Origin: Lutraria lutraria | Lineage: Eukaryota; Mollusca; Bivalvia; Venerida; Mactridae | Reading direction: 5' to 3' | NCBI GenBank assembly: GCA_964023205.1 | Contig: OZ026847.1 | Span: 6,694,819-6,758,818 of the forward strand | Length of the DNA: 64,000 bases | Shown here: positions 1-17,900 of the stretch, piece by piece | Numbering within the stretch: position 1 is the stretch's first letter | Layout of the letters: each line of letters starts with the position of its first letter | The notes under the pieces: model-generated | The model's database searches: none | Told to the model about the DNA's origin: nothing | Seen by the model: only the letters and a program-made list of their open reading frames with translations | Program-made: the position numbers and the translations under genes

Positions 1-152
1 TACGATGTCTTATAATCTACATGGAAGACTTATAGTCACAATGTACGTGATCCAACATTTTTTCTTTTTTTTTGTACATGATCCAACTATTGTAAACTGT
101 CACCATGCTTATATCACTTAAATTTTGTAATGTTAAATGTTTGGTGTTTCAG

Positions 153-4851
<4,699 letters not shown>

Positions 4852-4862
<11 letters not shown>

Positions 4863-5125
4863 ACGTTACGTTATATTATACCATATTATACACTGAATAA
4901 ATGTCACATTATTTTATACCATACTACACACTGAATATATGTCACGTTATATTATACCATACTACTTTCTGAATAAACGTACATTATAATATACCATACT
5001 ACACACTGAATAAACGTTATGTTATATCATACAATACTACACACTGAATACATGTTACGTTATATTATACCATACTACACTCTGAATAAACGTTACGTTA
5101 TATTATACCATACTACAAACTGAAT
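4852..5125. repeat. 38-bp stop-codon/AATAAA repeat, end of CYP4 copy A
   Basis: About 7 units of 38 bp. The founder is the end of the coding sequence, CACTGAATAA, followed by acgttacgttatattataccatac. Most units keep CACTGAATAA or a one-base variant, and so a stop codon with an AATAAA or AATATA hexamer. Confidence 0.93.
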
Positions 5126-5129
5126 ATAC

Positions 5130-5220
5130 GAGACATGGTCGGTTGCGGGGCTCGAACCCACGAATGACTTGAAGTCAGCGACTTCAATAACTCGACCACG
5201 CAGTCGGGTCTAAGAATGGA
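5130..5220 (-). repeat. tRNA-derived SINE head fragment, copy A
   Basis: On the minus strand, a box A-like stretch (gcgtggtcgagtt) and a box B (gggttcgagcccc) are about 35 bp apart, as in tRNA-headed molluscan SINEs. The same fragment lies in copy B at 28,115-28,200. It is not a tRNA gene: the acceptor stem does not pair convincingly. Confidence 0.7.
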
Positions 5221-6440
5221 AGTAGTTCGCTCCACAAACTTGTGATATTGTTTGCGGACCAACCAAACACCTGACCCACCGACAGGGTGACTCCTATATG
5301 TCACTACTCAAACTTCGTTTCCAGGGGTCTAACAACATGTTTATATATAGAGAGAAAATGGGGAAAAAATATTGTTCAAATTCTAATTCTGAAATTCGAT
5401 AATTTTCTCTTTGAATAGCCTTTTTTAAAGATAACTCTATATAAATATGCATTTAATATCATCTTAAGACAAATAATCTAAGAAATATAGAAGAAATCAT
5501 TTTCAGATTACGGAGAATTTTGCAGCAAATTACCATACCAGTACGTTCAAATTATCTCCCTTATTAAAAACCACAAAATGTGACTCTGACTTTTTTTTCC
5601 TATTTGTCTATCTCAAATCATTAATACAACATCCTTATTAATATCCCTATCTAAAAGTCAAACATTTATTTAGCTGATTATAATCACAAAAACAATATCA
5701 TGTAAAGATGTGTCTGAGGACCGTGGGAAAATTTATTTTGGATTCAAAAGTCAGTTCGAGTTGCTTCCCTTAGATATTAATGTACAACAGTTTAGGTACA
5801 ACCCACACACTATATTGGGCAATTTATCTCTAATTGTTGTGGTTATTAAATTATTTAAAAATATTATTTATGTTGAAGTATATATAAGGCTGTTATCGTA
5901 TCTATTTAGTGAGAAACGCGTCTAATGTACTTGAATATTCCGAACACGTAAATGTCTATAAGATTTCAAATCTACATATTTCTTCCTATATATATATGCA
6001 TGGCTACCTATTGTTTGTGTTTGTTTAGTCTATCACAAAAGAAGTTTTATAAATTATGTCTATGTCTGTCAGGGGCGTAGCTTGTCCTTTTATAATGTGT
6101 AGGCAGCTTTCTTCGCCATAGATTGCCGTAGGCGCATTCTGCAGCATTTTCCGATGTGTTATATAGCTTAAAATATTTTTATATGAAGTTCTTGCAGTTC
6201 TGCATGTACGTTGTTTAAGCTCTGGGTACTGTGATGGTCCATTCTTCCAGCCCATACCCATTCATTTTCATTGCGTTTTTCGCATTATTATTTTCTTGTT
6301 AGAAAAAATGTAGGCACGTGCCTACAGTGCATATAGGTAGCTACACTAGTGATACCCCAACACGCCGTTTTTGACACATGATATTTAAAATCAGAGGTAT
6401 AAAGTTTTTTCGAAATTTATTGGCTATTACTTAAAGATGT
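5221..6440. other. Intergenic sequence, nothing recognised (copy A)
   Basis: AT-rich sequence between the CYP4 3' end and the dispersed repeat, matching 28,201-29,410 almost perfectly. A weak open frame at 5,710-5,925 is kept in copy B but resembles no known protein. Confidence 0.5.
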
Positions 6441-6960
6441 GAACTTGATTTCCTTTGATATGCACTTTTATCTTGGTCTTACCCATGACACACTGTCACA
6501 TGTTGATGAACATTTCTGTCAAGTATTTCTGAAATCCAATTTATAAAACAAAGTTTTACTGAGCAGACACGAAAAAATACCCAATTTTTTACCTTTAAGT
6601 GTGACCTTGACCTTAGAGCTACAGTCATTGATGTTATACATGACACATTGTCTAATGATGGTTTACATTTGTTGTAACTTATTTCAAAATCCTTCAATGA
6701 ATGGTGAAGTTACAGAGCTGAAATGCAAAAAAAAAAAATTATGACCTTTGGACTCTATTAAGCGTGACCTTGACATTGGAGCTGCAGACATGTGAGCGGT
6801 GCATGACACATTTTCTAATACTGGTTGACATTTGTGGTAAGTTATCATAGAATCCTCCAATGAAGGACGAAGTTACAAAGCGGACCAAAATTATGACCTT
6901 TGAACTCCAAGTGTAACCTTGACCCACTTACACATTATACACGTTTAAATGACCATTAAA
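6441..6960. repeat. Dispersed repeat with ~160-bp subunits (copy A)
   Basis: Three degenerate tandem segments, each with 'tgaccttgacc...gagct.cag.cat' and 'gacacattntctaat.ctgg/gatgg', in the convergent intergenic region. The copy B match is 29,420-29,940. The build (tandem ~160-bp modules) recalls bivalve non-autonomous elements. No ends could be fixed. Confidence 0.6.
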
Positions 6961-8185
6961 CAAGAGTGCCAGGTCTCAAAAAACCTCAAGGGGCATAACT
7001 CAGAAGTGCCTGGACCGATTGGCCTGGTTATCGTACTTGGCATAGATCTCATGGCCATAATCATTCTTATAAAGTTTGGTGAGAATCCGAATATGAAATG
7101 TATGAATTAGAGAGCAGACACCATTGTGGAGGCTGCCTGCCCACCAGCCCGCTATGGGTGTTCCCGTAATACGACCCATTTTGCAAACGGGCGTATACCA
7201 ACATGCATACACAGAGAATACAAACTATAAATCAACGGACAAGTTTGATAAAGTTTTATTATAAAAACTACAATAAGATAAAATAGGAATGTATACAAAT
7301 GTGAACATAAAGGAAATATCACAAAATACCTGTAAGTATAGTAAAATAAGACAGGAATTACATCCTATGATAAATCTTGTTCCACTAATGACATGTGTGT
7401 TAGCAGTAAGGTGTATTAAAACTTATATAAAAGGTACATGATTCTGTATCAAACAAAGTGTTTGTGTCACAGAATACAAGGAAAGTTACACAGTCATACT
7501 ATTGAACAAACTTTTATTTCATTAATGATTAGAAAAAACAACAACATTGCTGTCTGAAAAATTTCATCAAATCAAAGTAAAACACAAAGACCAGGAAGCT
7601 ATCACTATATACATGTATAATAATTAATGAAGAAACCCTATATACACCAAATCTATAATTAATTTGAAACAAAACAATAAGTTAGATAAACTTTATAAAC
7701 ACAATGGTATAGTACTGATTGAATGGGCTTATAATTCATATCATCACAGAAAATAAATAAATATATAAATGTTTCTGGACACAAGACTGAAAGCATGCTT
7801 TTTTACCAAAAACACACTAATACCCTGCATAGCAACATTAATATCTCCGCATGATGTATGACATTACACAGATAACACAATATATACCAGCTTCAGCTAT
7901 ACATGAGTAACATAAACAGAATTGATGTTGAAGAGAAAATGTCAGTAATTATGGTTAGAACATCTTTAATCAAATATATTTTTTATCAACTTAAACACAA
8001 TGAATGACCACTACTTATTAGTAATTTATACCACATTCATTTAATGAATCTACTAACATCTATCAAACAAGTTTTATATAACATACTGTGGTAAGCACAC
8101 ACATTCACACACAGGCAAATGTAAGGTTCACATATTCATATATATTCACATGTGATAAGAACATAGTTCATACACAGGCCTATGA
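6961..8185. other. Intergenic sequence, nothing recognised (copy A)
   Basis: AT-rich sequence starting with 'aacaagagtgccaggtc', which resembles the start of a dispersed bivalve element. No coding signal. The copy B counterpart is 29,941-31,200, which has a short extra stretch near 29,970 (a repeated aaaatcccgt). Confidence 0.5.
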
Positions 8186-8204
8186 TAACCTCAAAAGTTC
8201 ACAC

Positions 8205-8515
8205 ATAGGCATGTGATAAGTACACATATATTCATACAAAGACATGTAACAAGTACACATATATTCATACAAAGACATGTAACAAGTACACAATATTCAT
8301 ACAAAGACATGTAACAAGTACACATATATTCATACAAAGGCATGTGACAAGTACACATATATTCATACAAAGACATGTAACAAGTACACAATATTCATAC
8401 AAAGCCATGTAACAAGTACACATATATTCATACAAAGCCATGTAACAAGTACACATATATTCATACAAAGGCATGTGATAAGGTCTGTTATAAGTACACA
8501 CATATTCATACACAG
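8205..8515. repeat. 33-bp minisatellite between convergent genes (copy A)
   Basis: About 9 units of 33 bp (tatattcatacaaag, catgtaacaag, tacaca). Because 33 is a multiple of 3, long spurious open frames appear on both strands. Confidence 0.93.
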
Positions 8516-9765
8516 GTCTGAGGTATGAACAATAATTTATACAGCCTATTCAATGTTAAAATGCATCCAAATAAAAACATATAATGTAGCTTAAGGAGTG
8601 AATAAAATGTCTGACTAAACAGAAAGAATTATAAATAAAACACATATTAACATTCATAATGGTAGTGGAAGAGCACTGAATATAACACACAATACACACA
8701 CAGTACATGCACAAATACTGTAACTTCCTTTATTGTGTTGTCTAACATTATTGCACATACAGCTAAACGGACATGCAATATTTGACTGACGTGATATAAC
8801 ACAATATACAATGTGATGATAACTGACTTATGTAAACAAAAGTTCTCAAATCACTTAATAGTTATTGTCCACTAACTTTGAACCAAATGCAAAACAAGTT
8901 TATAAAAATATGAGAGATTTAACAAAATGTTTAAACACTGATTGTGATAAGCTGAAAGTAACTGTTGACAAAAAAAAAAACAGACTGAAACAAAACAGTT
9001 CATGTTCTTATGCCATGTGAAATAAAAGACTAGTTGTGTACTGATAAAATGAGCAATAACCAACATGTTTTATTCTTTCTGTACAACAGTAAACATTTGA
9101 CACCAATGTCATCACACATGTATATGGAAACCATGTAATTGCTAGTTCATCCACTGAGATGGATTATGTAACTAATTGCATCATAACATCCACATGTGAT
9201 AAATGAAAGCCAGCTTTCATATTTAATGATTGTAGAATTAAACAAATTGATAATAAAAAAACACTAACCAATCATTGATGCAAATAATTGCAGAAGATAT
9301 AATTAACAAATCCAATCATATGATATAGGCAATAAATAAACAAGCAATGTAAAGAATTACTGGTATGACGTTTTCGGTGCACATTTTTAGATTTTACTGT
9401 AATGTATTGAACAACTACAGAGCAATGACTGCTTTTCCTAAGTGAAACACCACACATACCGAGAACAAAATGATTTCATAACAACTTAACTGTTCAATAA
9501 CACCGTGCACAAATATAATTTATATTCCCTGTTTAAATAAAGGTACAAGTCCAAGCATGCTGTGCTGAATATTTTTCATAATCAAAATAACATGCAAGAA
9601 AAGTGTTTATTACATTAACTGCTGCATTATGGTATGAAGTTCTAGTTATAAATGTGCAGTAAGTTTTGTGAATATATTCAGAAAATAGCCTTGATAATTG
9701 TTGATTGGTTCACAAACAACCAATCAGATGTTTATAGTATAGAACAACTTCATATCATTATAAAC
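8516..9765. other. Intergenic sequence, nothing recognised (copy A)
   Basis: AT-rich, non-coding. The copy B counterpart is 32,251-33,505 and is nearly identical apart from a poly-A tract difference near 8,970. Confidence 0.5.
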
Positions 9766-9769
9766 TGAA

Positions 9770-10330
9770 TACAAGAGGGTCATGATGGCCCTATAGCATC
9801 ACTCACAATAAAAGACCGTGCCTACTTTCATCTTATTCTTTGACTTGAAGAGTATACACTACTTAATCATGTAAATCATTTTAGAATAGAAAATAAAGTA
9901 GATAATTCAACAACACATTGTTTTGTTTGAAAAATATTTTTCAATTTCTCCCTACATAAGCCTAATTATAAAGTGACCCCTGGGTGGGGTCAACTTTGAT
10001 CCCAGAGCCATGACTTGACAAACTTGGTAGAGGTCCACTACTCAATGCTACATACTAAGTATCTAAGCTCTAAGTCTTACACTTTTGGAGAAGAATATTT
10101 TTAAATATTTTCTAATATAAACCTATTTAAAATCAAGTGACCCCTGGATGGGGCCAATTTTTACCCCAGGGTCATGATTTGAAGTTTTTGTATTTTTGTG
10201 GCAAACATCTGGGTGGGACCATTCAGAAAAATACTTTATATCCCATTTGCACACCTAGATGAGATATTAACATCATGAACTGTTTTTACAATTAGCCATT
10301 CCTTGGTGTGCTATTTTCCTTTATTTTCCT
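9770..10330. repeat. Dispersed 'gagggtcatgatggccct' element, truncated (copy A)
   Basis: Begins like the widespread bivalve 'aagagggccatgatggccc' family and contains two rounds of 'aagtgacccctggntggggncaa...ccccagngtcatga' modules. Copy B: 33,510-34,090. It lies downstream of the NAD kinase stop. Confidence 0.6.
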
Positions 10331-10599
10331 AGTTCTCTAATTTCATCTTAGAAGCGGCTGGTGCACAATGACGTAGTGTACTACCATTGAAATATCTAAG
10401 CTTTTTCCTATTGGTTGCCATGGCAACCAGAGTTTCAAATGAAATGTAATTTTTTGAACAACTTTGAAAATGGACCACTAAAGGATTGCAATTGGCATGG
10501 TGATTTAGGAGATGTTGTTTTAAGAAAATATGGACACTAATTCACAACACACGACAGAGACAAGGAGATTACAAAAGCTCACTAATAAAACAGCTTGTT

Positions 10600-11060
10600 A
10601 AGAGACAGTCAGATAAGGAACAGCTTGTGAAGGGCCAGCTTGTTAGGGACTACTTTTTAAGGGACAGTTGGTTAGGGACAGCTGATTAAGGGCCACTTGT
10701 TTAAGGGCCAGCCAGTAAAGTGCCAGCCGGTTTAAGGACTGCTGGTCAAGGGACACTTGGTATAAAGACAGTTGGTTAAGGGACAGTCAGTTAAGGGACA
10801 GCCGATTAAGGGACACTTGTTTAAGGGCCAGCCAGTAAAGGGCCAGCCGGTTTATGGACTGCTGGTCAAGGGACACTTGGTTTAAAGACAGTTGGTTAAG
10901 GGACAGTCAGTTAAGGGACAGCTGATTAAGGGACACTTGTTTAAGGGCCAGCCAGTAAAGGGCCAGCCGGTTTATGGACTGCTGGTCAAGGGACACATGG
11001 TATAAAGACGTTGGTTAAGGGACAATTTGTTAAGAGACAGAGAGTTTAAGGGCAGGTATA
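10600..11060. repeat. 120-bp tandem repeat downstream of NAD kinase copy A
   Basis: Three units of exactly 120 bp ('ggccagccagtaaag' at 10,705, 10,825 and 10,945), built of smaller 'ttaagggacag' motifs. It starts about 150 bp beyond the stop codon, possibly inside the 3' UTR. Confidence 0.92.
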
Positions 11061-11479
11061 TGATTCAGTAATAGTAAGAACATAAGATACAATGACTCAA
11101 ACAGCTATATGAAATCCCTGAATGGAATACAAGTCTGGTCATAAAAATACTCTCTGATGTTAAGATATTGATTGGTTAGTTTTGATGTCAATTTATGTTA
11201 GACAAATATTGATTGGTCAAGAACTATGTTCGTCACTAACAACACTAGTATCACTAGGAACCTTGGAGTTCAATTGTTTCTGAGGTTTTCTGACATTCCA
11301 GTGTAAACATTCAGCAAGACGATCAAACCAGTCGTCTATCTGATCCTTAGCACAAACCGCTGGTAATGGAAATTGTGCTGTAGTAATCCGTACACTGAAA
11401 TAAACAAGACAGATAACTGGTCTGGTAATATATAACAAAATAAAGTTTATGTATGCAAATAAAAGAACAAGTTGATAAA

Positions 11480-11955
11480 ACAGGAGGGCAGTGACAGCCC
11501 TATAATCGCTCACCAGAAAAAAGAACTTCGGAGAAGATTATTTTCTTTTTTTCATATAAGAGCCCAAGTAAATCTAGTGACCCCCTGGGTGGGGCTAATC
11601 TTTACCCAAGAACCATAATTTGAACAAGCTCTGTAAAGGTCCACCAGACAATGCTACACACCAAATATCTAAGCTCTAGGCCTTGTGGCTTCGGACAAGA
11701 AGATTTTTAAAGTTCTTCCCATAGGTTGTCATGACAATCAGAGTATTCAATGCAATTTAATTGTTTGAATAACTTTGAATGGTTACAACCCTGGGTAATA
11801 ATCACCACCCGGCCAATGATCTTTCCAGCAGTTTGGTTGCAATTGGCATAGTGATGAAGAAGAGATATTGTTTAAAAATAAATATGCACTCCACTTCATA
11901 ATGTACAATGGACGTAAGATGATCACAAAAGCTTACCATGAGCACACAGTGCACT
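11480..11955. repeat. Dispersed element in the last NAD kinase intron (copy A)
   Basis: A 'gagggcagtgacagccctataatcgctcaccag' start, 'gaccccctgggtggggctaa' body and 'gatcacaaaagcttaccatgagcaca...ctggtgagctaaaaa' end match the plan of the bivalve 'gctcacc...gtgagct' family, with short complementary ends. Copy B: 35,090-35,545, same insertion site. Confidence 0.65.
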
Positions 11956-12179
11956 GGTGAGCTAAAAAAGAAATTTCTGTATCGTTTTTTTTTAAGTGTC
12001 TGTCATCCCACAGATAGTTGTGGCAGAAAAAATGCTAGGATAGATAATTACTACTATAAGTTTGTTCAATTGGATCCTCTTCAATGCTACAGTGCACCAA
12101 AGGAACAGGTAAAGCCTAAATTATTTGGCACTTTATCTGGTCAATTTGTTTGAGCCATATGATTCTAATAACTATACAT

Positions 12180-12340
12180 AACAAGTTTAGGAATTTGTAT
12201 ATTCTGATATTTATACATACATGTTAAGGAGTTTGTATATTCTGATATTTATACATACACGTTTAGGAATTTGTATATCCTGATATTTATACATACAAGT
12301 TTAGGAGTTTGTACATTCTAATATCTATACATACAATTTC
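12180..12340. repeat. 36/38-bp tandem repeat in last NAD kinase intron (copy A)
   Basis: About 4 units of 'aggagtttgtacattctga' + 'tatttatacataca'. It does not touch an exon. Confidence 0.9.
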
Positions 12341-13789
12341 CCCTTGTATCTTACATTAAAGATTTCCTATTTGTAAATAACTAAACTGAAACAGTATAAT
12401 CACAACAAATTAAATTTTATCTTCAAAACAGAAGAATTCTTTTTCATAAATCATGCAAATAAATGGCAGCAGACAAAATTACCTATCCCCTTGTCTGATC
12501 TCCTGCCTGTTACGACCATCAAATGACACCATCGCTGAATTTCTAGCATCTGGTGACAACATTATCTGAAAAGTAAGTAAGTACTTATTAACATGGTTAT
12601 AAATTGTTAATGGAAAAAACTATTCGTTTTCTTTGGAGGAATAAACCCTGTTTATTTTAGTATAGATGGACAAATTCGTCTTGTACAGTGAAAGTTTTGT
12701 TCTTGCATCAACAGAGATTTTGCTGAATTAAAGCTAGATTTTGGTATAAAATTTACTTCAAACTGTTTTTTAAACAAGAGCTTGTCTAAGACTTGATGAA
12801 TACCCACACACGCCACTTTGACACAGACATGTTCATGTTACCGCCCAATATTTGACATATGACCTTCAACTGTAACCTTCACCTTGTAGTTATTGCCCAG
12901 GTGTTTGCGTGCAACACACCAGCCATATTCTCTTGTTATAACTGTTGTTCAGGTCATAAAAAGAGCCTAAAATTGACTTACCTTTAATTCAACACCAGCA
13001 GGAACAACAATAGGTCTAAATGACAATGAATGTGGACAGATGGGTGTTATCATGATGGCTGGGACATTGGGATGTATCATAGAAGCTCCAGCAGCCACAG
13101 CATATGCTGTACTACCAGTTGGAGTTGATATAATCAAACCTACAAAAATAAATATACACCTTAACATATAGGTACACCTATCATCTTTCTTATCAATGCA
13201 CAATGAAGTGAAGTCAATAAAGACGGAGGAACAACTACTGCATAGACAACTACCAGTGTTCTAACAACAGCTACGCAAGCCGTGCCAATGCTGGACTTTC
13301 GCTGCCTCAGTGAGATCTATCCACCTATGAAGTTTCATGTTGCTACCTCTTATAGTTTCTGAGTTATGAGCTACATTAAAGTTTTTGCCAGACACAGAAA
13401 CCACACTGTCACAATAGCTCGACTTATTCTTCAAAAACAGTTGAGTTAATGAAAGGATACTAAAATTACTGTATGACTGTTATCATGAAGATGTAAGAAT
13501 AGTGTGTGAAAATTAAGACTTGCCATCTCCTTGAACTGATGTTACCAGACGATCCTCAACATATAGATCTATATTACAGATAAATGATGACACACCTCTG
13601 TCCACCACTACCTCATTCAACACCTAAAATAATCAACATCACATTAAATATACAAACAAAACAGCTAAACATGTATCTTTAAAATACATGATATTATATT
13701 TATGTATCTATATGTTAAAACATTAAATACCAAGTAACAGCACAATTGGTCCTCAAAAACTTACAAGTGCAACAAAAAGATGGAACTTA

Positions 13790-14035
13790 CCAATATTTGA
13801 GATTTACCACAGGGGACAAACTTACCAATATTTGAGATTTACCACAGGGGATGAACTTACCAATATTTGAGATTTACCACAGGGGATGAACTTACCAATA
13901 TTTGAGATTTACCACAGGGGATGAACTTACCAATATTTGAGATTTACCACAGGGGATGAACTTACCAATATTTGAAATTTACCACAGGGGATGAACTTAC
14001 CAATATTTGAGATTTACCACAGGGGATGAACTGTC
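13790..14035. repeat. 35-bp exon-edge repeat at NAD kinase copy A exon
   Basis: About 7 units of 35 bp on the 3' side of exon 14127-14001 (minus strand). Each unit carries about 30 nt of exon end, finishing ...aaatattg, followed by the donor GTAAG. The exon's own last 30 nt form the first unit. Its 35-bp length, against 36 in copy B, causes the frame error. Confidence 0.93.
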
Positions 14036-14326
14036 AATATTTTTTATTCGTGATACCCTTCCAAGTTCTGAGTCTTCTCTACATATCACGCATTTCAGAC
14101 GGTATCGCAGAAGTAAGGACGCATTTCCTGCAGTTAGGAGAATATTTTTTGCTAAAACAAGTCCCATTTGTTTTACATCATGATGACCTAATGTTACGAA
14201 ATTCACTGTTATGGAATGTTTCCAGAGTACAAATAATTCAATACATTTTTATCAGATCTAAGTATCATATGTCTCACATTGAATCACATCATACATGAAA
14301 AACAGAATCACAGATTGATACATTAA

Positions 14327-14504
14327 AGACGTTTTTGGTAGTTCACTATAGCCCTTGAGATGAGCTAAAATAAGCAAAAATTCAAATTCAAGGGCAGATA
14401 CCGGTAACTAAAAAACAAGATCAGTGACCCCCACTTTTTTTTGCTTAAAATGTGTCTGTTATCATATGCTACGATCATGCAAAGTTTAAAAAAATTCTAT
14501 TCTT
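14327..14504. mobile_element. TTAA-flanked MITE, truncated at the duplication junction
   Basis: Left end TTAA-AGAC... matches the element at 38148-38383. Homology stops at ~14,504 and the right terminal repeat is missing, so the A/B junction falls inside or next to this element. Confidence 0.7.
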
Positions 14505-14743
14505 GAAATTAATTCGATGTAGCGTCACAGATAAAACAAGTACCATCCACTGTAATTTGTCATTTATCTGGGTACAGAATCATGTTAAGATTAATATTGA
14601 TTGATGTAGTATTATGAATGTATTCAACAATGTTATTGCTGTCACATTTACAAATTTGTTTCATATGTTTGCTGCAAAAATGTAAACACAAGCGTCCATT
14701 AAAAACGGTGGAAGTGAACGCGATATTTGAATATTCTTTTAAC

Positions 14744-14911
14744 ATTTGTCACAGGTAACTGTATCATTAACAGATTAAAACCAATGAATAAAAAGATATT
14801 GACTATAAAAAACACTATTTATTAATAAGTAACATATTAATAAAAAAAAAATTATTATTATTATTATATATTTATAATCTATTCATGATACAGTTACCTA
14901 TGACATTTGTC
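14744..14911. repeat. 168-bp inverted repeat upstream of CYP4 copy B exon 2
   Basis: Arms of about 20 bp, gtcacaggtaactgtatcat at 14,749-14,768 and its near-perfect complement around 14,885-14,906, enclose an AT-rich loop. It ends about 40 bp before the exon 2 acceptor. Probably a small MITE or fold-back. Confidence 0.6.
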
Positions 14912-14950
14912 AGTGGTAACAAAACTGATTCAACTTAACATTTTATTCAG

Positions 14951-17900
14951 TTTCCCAAATCATCTGCGGAGAGAGTCAAGTTCATTTTGGACCTTGGATC
15001 TTCATTTAGGAGATATTTTTGTTTATGGGTTGGACCTGCCAGAGTGACAATTGTTGTCAACCATCCTGATACTGTGAAGGTAGTCATGAAAACGTCTGGT
15101 AAGAGATTTTTGGGTTTCATGTAAGCAAATGTCACAATAGTGTAACCCGTATACAGTTTGTTACTTGTATACTGTAAACAGTTACTAGTATAAAGTTTGT
15201 TACTTGTATACTGTAAACAGTTACTAGTATAAAGTGTTCCTGGACTGTGTTCTAGCCATTACTAACTTACCCATCTACGAGAAGCCAGCAACTTCTCCAT
15301 AAATGGAGGAAAGTCGACATTTTACAGTCAAATATCCTAACCATTATAAGTATCTCAGTATGTTTGCGATAACTTTAGACAAAACAGTTATGTATATGTG
15401 GTTTATTTCACACAGAACCTAAACCAACCAGTTTTAGTGGAATGTATCGATTTGGTATCCCTTGGCTTGGCAAGGGTTTGTTGATCGCAGACGGTGCAAG
15501 ATGGGCAAGATCCAGAAGACTGCTGACACCCGCATTTCATTTTGATATTTTAAAACCATATGTTCCTATCTACAACAATGCGGTTGAAAAATTAATGGTG
15601 AGTCCAACACTTGTATATTTGTCCCTGGTAAACATTGATTGATGTATTCATGTATTTAAGGTACGTCGCGGGCTTCTTCCTGGATCTTTTTTTAAGTCAA
15701 CGTAATTGACAATGCAGGAGAAAGCAATTTATTTATTTTCCTTTTCAGATGTTTTCCGAAAACATGGAGCGAGGGGCATGATCCCGTTACATAAGGAAGG
15801 CCCAGTTAATAATAAGAAATAGAGGCATCAACTTGTTGAGTGTTTTAAGCAAACCTTTTACACGTATTTTAAATAATTGTTGGGATTAGTTGGCCAAAAA
15901 ATATAATGTTTTTGCAAGCTCAGACTGGTTTTAGAAGTGGTATTGGAACCACAGATGATATCTTTGTTTTACAAGGCCTTGTAACGCATATGATAAAATC
16001 AGGAAAAGAATTGTGTTGTAGTTTTATTGACTTTAGCAAAGCATTTGATTGCATAGAAAGGAATATGTTTGTGGTATAAACTAATAAAAGATGAAATTGG
16101 TGGTAAAATGTTTACTATGATCAGAAGTATTTACTTCAAAATAAAAAGTTGTGTTAAGGTATCTGGCTTGGTAAAAATCGCTAAAACAACGTAAAATGAT
16201 ATTTTACGTTATTTACAAAGATTAAGTAGCATCCTTTAATACCAAGCAACAAAACATTCTAACCGAACGTTCAAAAATGGTGTTTTATTGCGACAAATAC
16301 TGCACCCTTTTATCGACTTTTCCTTATTAGCGTTAAACATCTGTAACGTAATGTGCATTGTATTGGTACGATATGATTATTAATGACAAAAATTTGTTAT
16401 AAAATCTCTTACTAGACATCTAACCTGGGCGTGGTTTCAATTAATGAACCAAATGTAAGCGATTTTGATTGGCTATCAAAATTGAATGGGGTGCGTCATA
16501 TTCGTTGATTATGATCCGACACTTAATTGCTCAGCTTAAAAAAACACAGTGTGTCATTTTCGAATTAACATTGCCGCCTTATTTGATGACAGATTTGAAA
16601 GCAATTTTCGGTATCTGTAATGTCTTTAATGGTGTAAACAAAAAAAATCTGTTCTGTCCAGTTCTTTATTGTGTTCGATTGATGAAATTTCCATCCATTC
16701 GTTTGAATTATATTGTATTATTGATTTCATAAACACGTTGTTTTTACATTTGCTCTTATTCTCACACAATATATATACAAAATTTACTTTGCTTTGTTTA
16801 AAAAAATATGTTTTGACCTAACTTTTATATATAAAAACAACTCATGTTTTAATTTACTATTTAGGCATGATACCTTGTTTAAATCATCCACCAATGTCTT
16901 TGGAATAATACAAGGGAGATTTGTTGTTGTACGCACTGTAGTTGATAAAATTATATCAATCTTTAATTCAGAAAACTTTGGAACAATTTTCGGACCAACA
17001 AGAACCATTTGAAGTGTTTACAAATATCAGCCGTTGTACATTGGACGTCATTCTAAGATGTGCTTTCTCATATGAAACAGACTGCCAAAAGCCAGGGTAC
17101 GTTGTACATAATCAGGAAGTTTTTAACATAAATGTAATTTAAGTCTGACATATTGTTTTTAAAATTATGTACTAAAGTTATACTCTGAGACAGTGTTTAT
17201 ATCCATATAAAGTTAAGGTCGTCGTGATATTGAAGCTAATTCTTTCGATTATTGGTCTAAATTAAGGATACAATTCTGAGACAGAGATATGAATATTCGA
17301 ATATCTATACACAATGTATGTGGATGTTGTTATATTTCAGTCCTCCACATCCATATCTGGTGGCAGTCAATGAACTGTCTGAAATCTGGTGGATGAGAGA
17401 AAAGTAAGTTTTACAATGTTTATGTCTGATGAATATTATGATAGACAATGTATATGGTGAGTGAATAACATACTTATGCAATGTCTGAAATCTGGTGGAT
17501 GAGAGAAAAGTTAGTTACACAATGTCTATGTCCTATTAATAATATGATAGACAATATATATGGTGAATGAATAACATACTTATACAATGTCTGAAATCTG
17601 GTGGATGAGAGAAAAGTTAGTTACATACTGTTTATGTCTTATGAATATTATGATAGACAATGTACGAGTATATGGTGAGTGAATAACATATTTATGCAAT
17701 GTCTGAAATCTGGTGGATGAGAGAAAAGTAAGTTACATACTGTTTATGTCTTATGAATATTATGATAGACAATGTATATGGTGAGTGAATAACATATTTA
17801 TGCAATGTCTGAAATCTGGTGGATGAGAGAAAAGTATGTTACATACTGTTTATGTCTTATGAATATTATGATAGACAATGTATATGGTGAGTGAATAACA

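Larger units (their letters stand above)
11217..14127 (-). pseudogene. NADK: NAD kinase 3' fragment, copy A
   Basis: Five C-terminal exons of the NAD kinase gene, read from high to low coordinates: 14127-14001, 13623-13524, 13139-12982, 12565-12483 and 11394-11217 (stop). They encode [41 protein letters not shown] and the C-terminal CLHWNVRK, as in animal NADK. No exon with the GGDG nucleotide-binding motif lies upstream, because the duplication junction cuts the gene at about 14,505. The first listed exon is 127 nt, against 128 nt in copy B. The missing base lies in the repeat unit at its 3' end and throws the following exon out of frame. Using donors further down the array does not rescue it, since the frame meets TAA. 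This copy cannot encode an active kinase. Confidence 0.88.

Noticed and set aside
5130..5220. A functional tRNA gene on the minus strand
   Set aside because: Box A and B are present, but the acceptor stem and anticodon arm do not form well, and it is duplicated as part of a SINE-like fragment.
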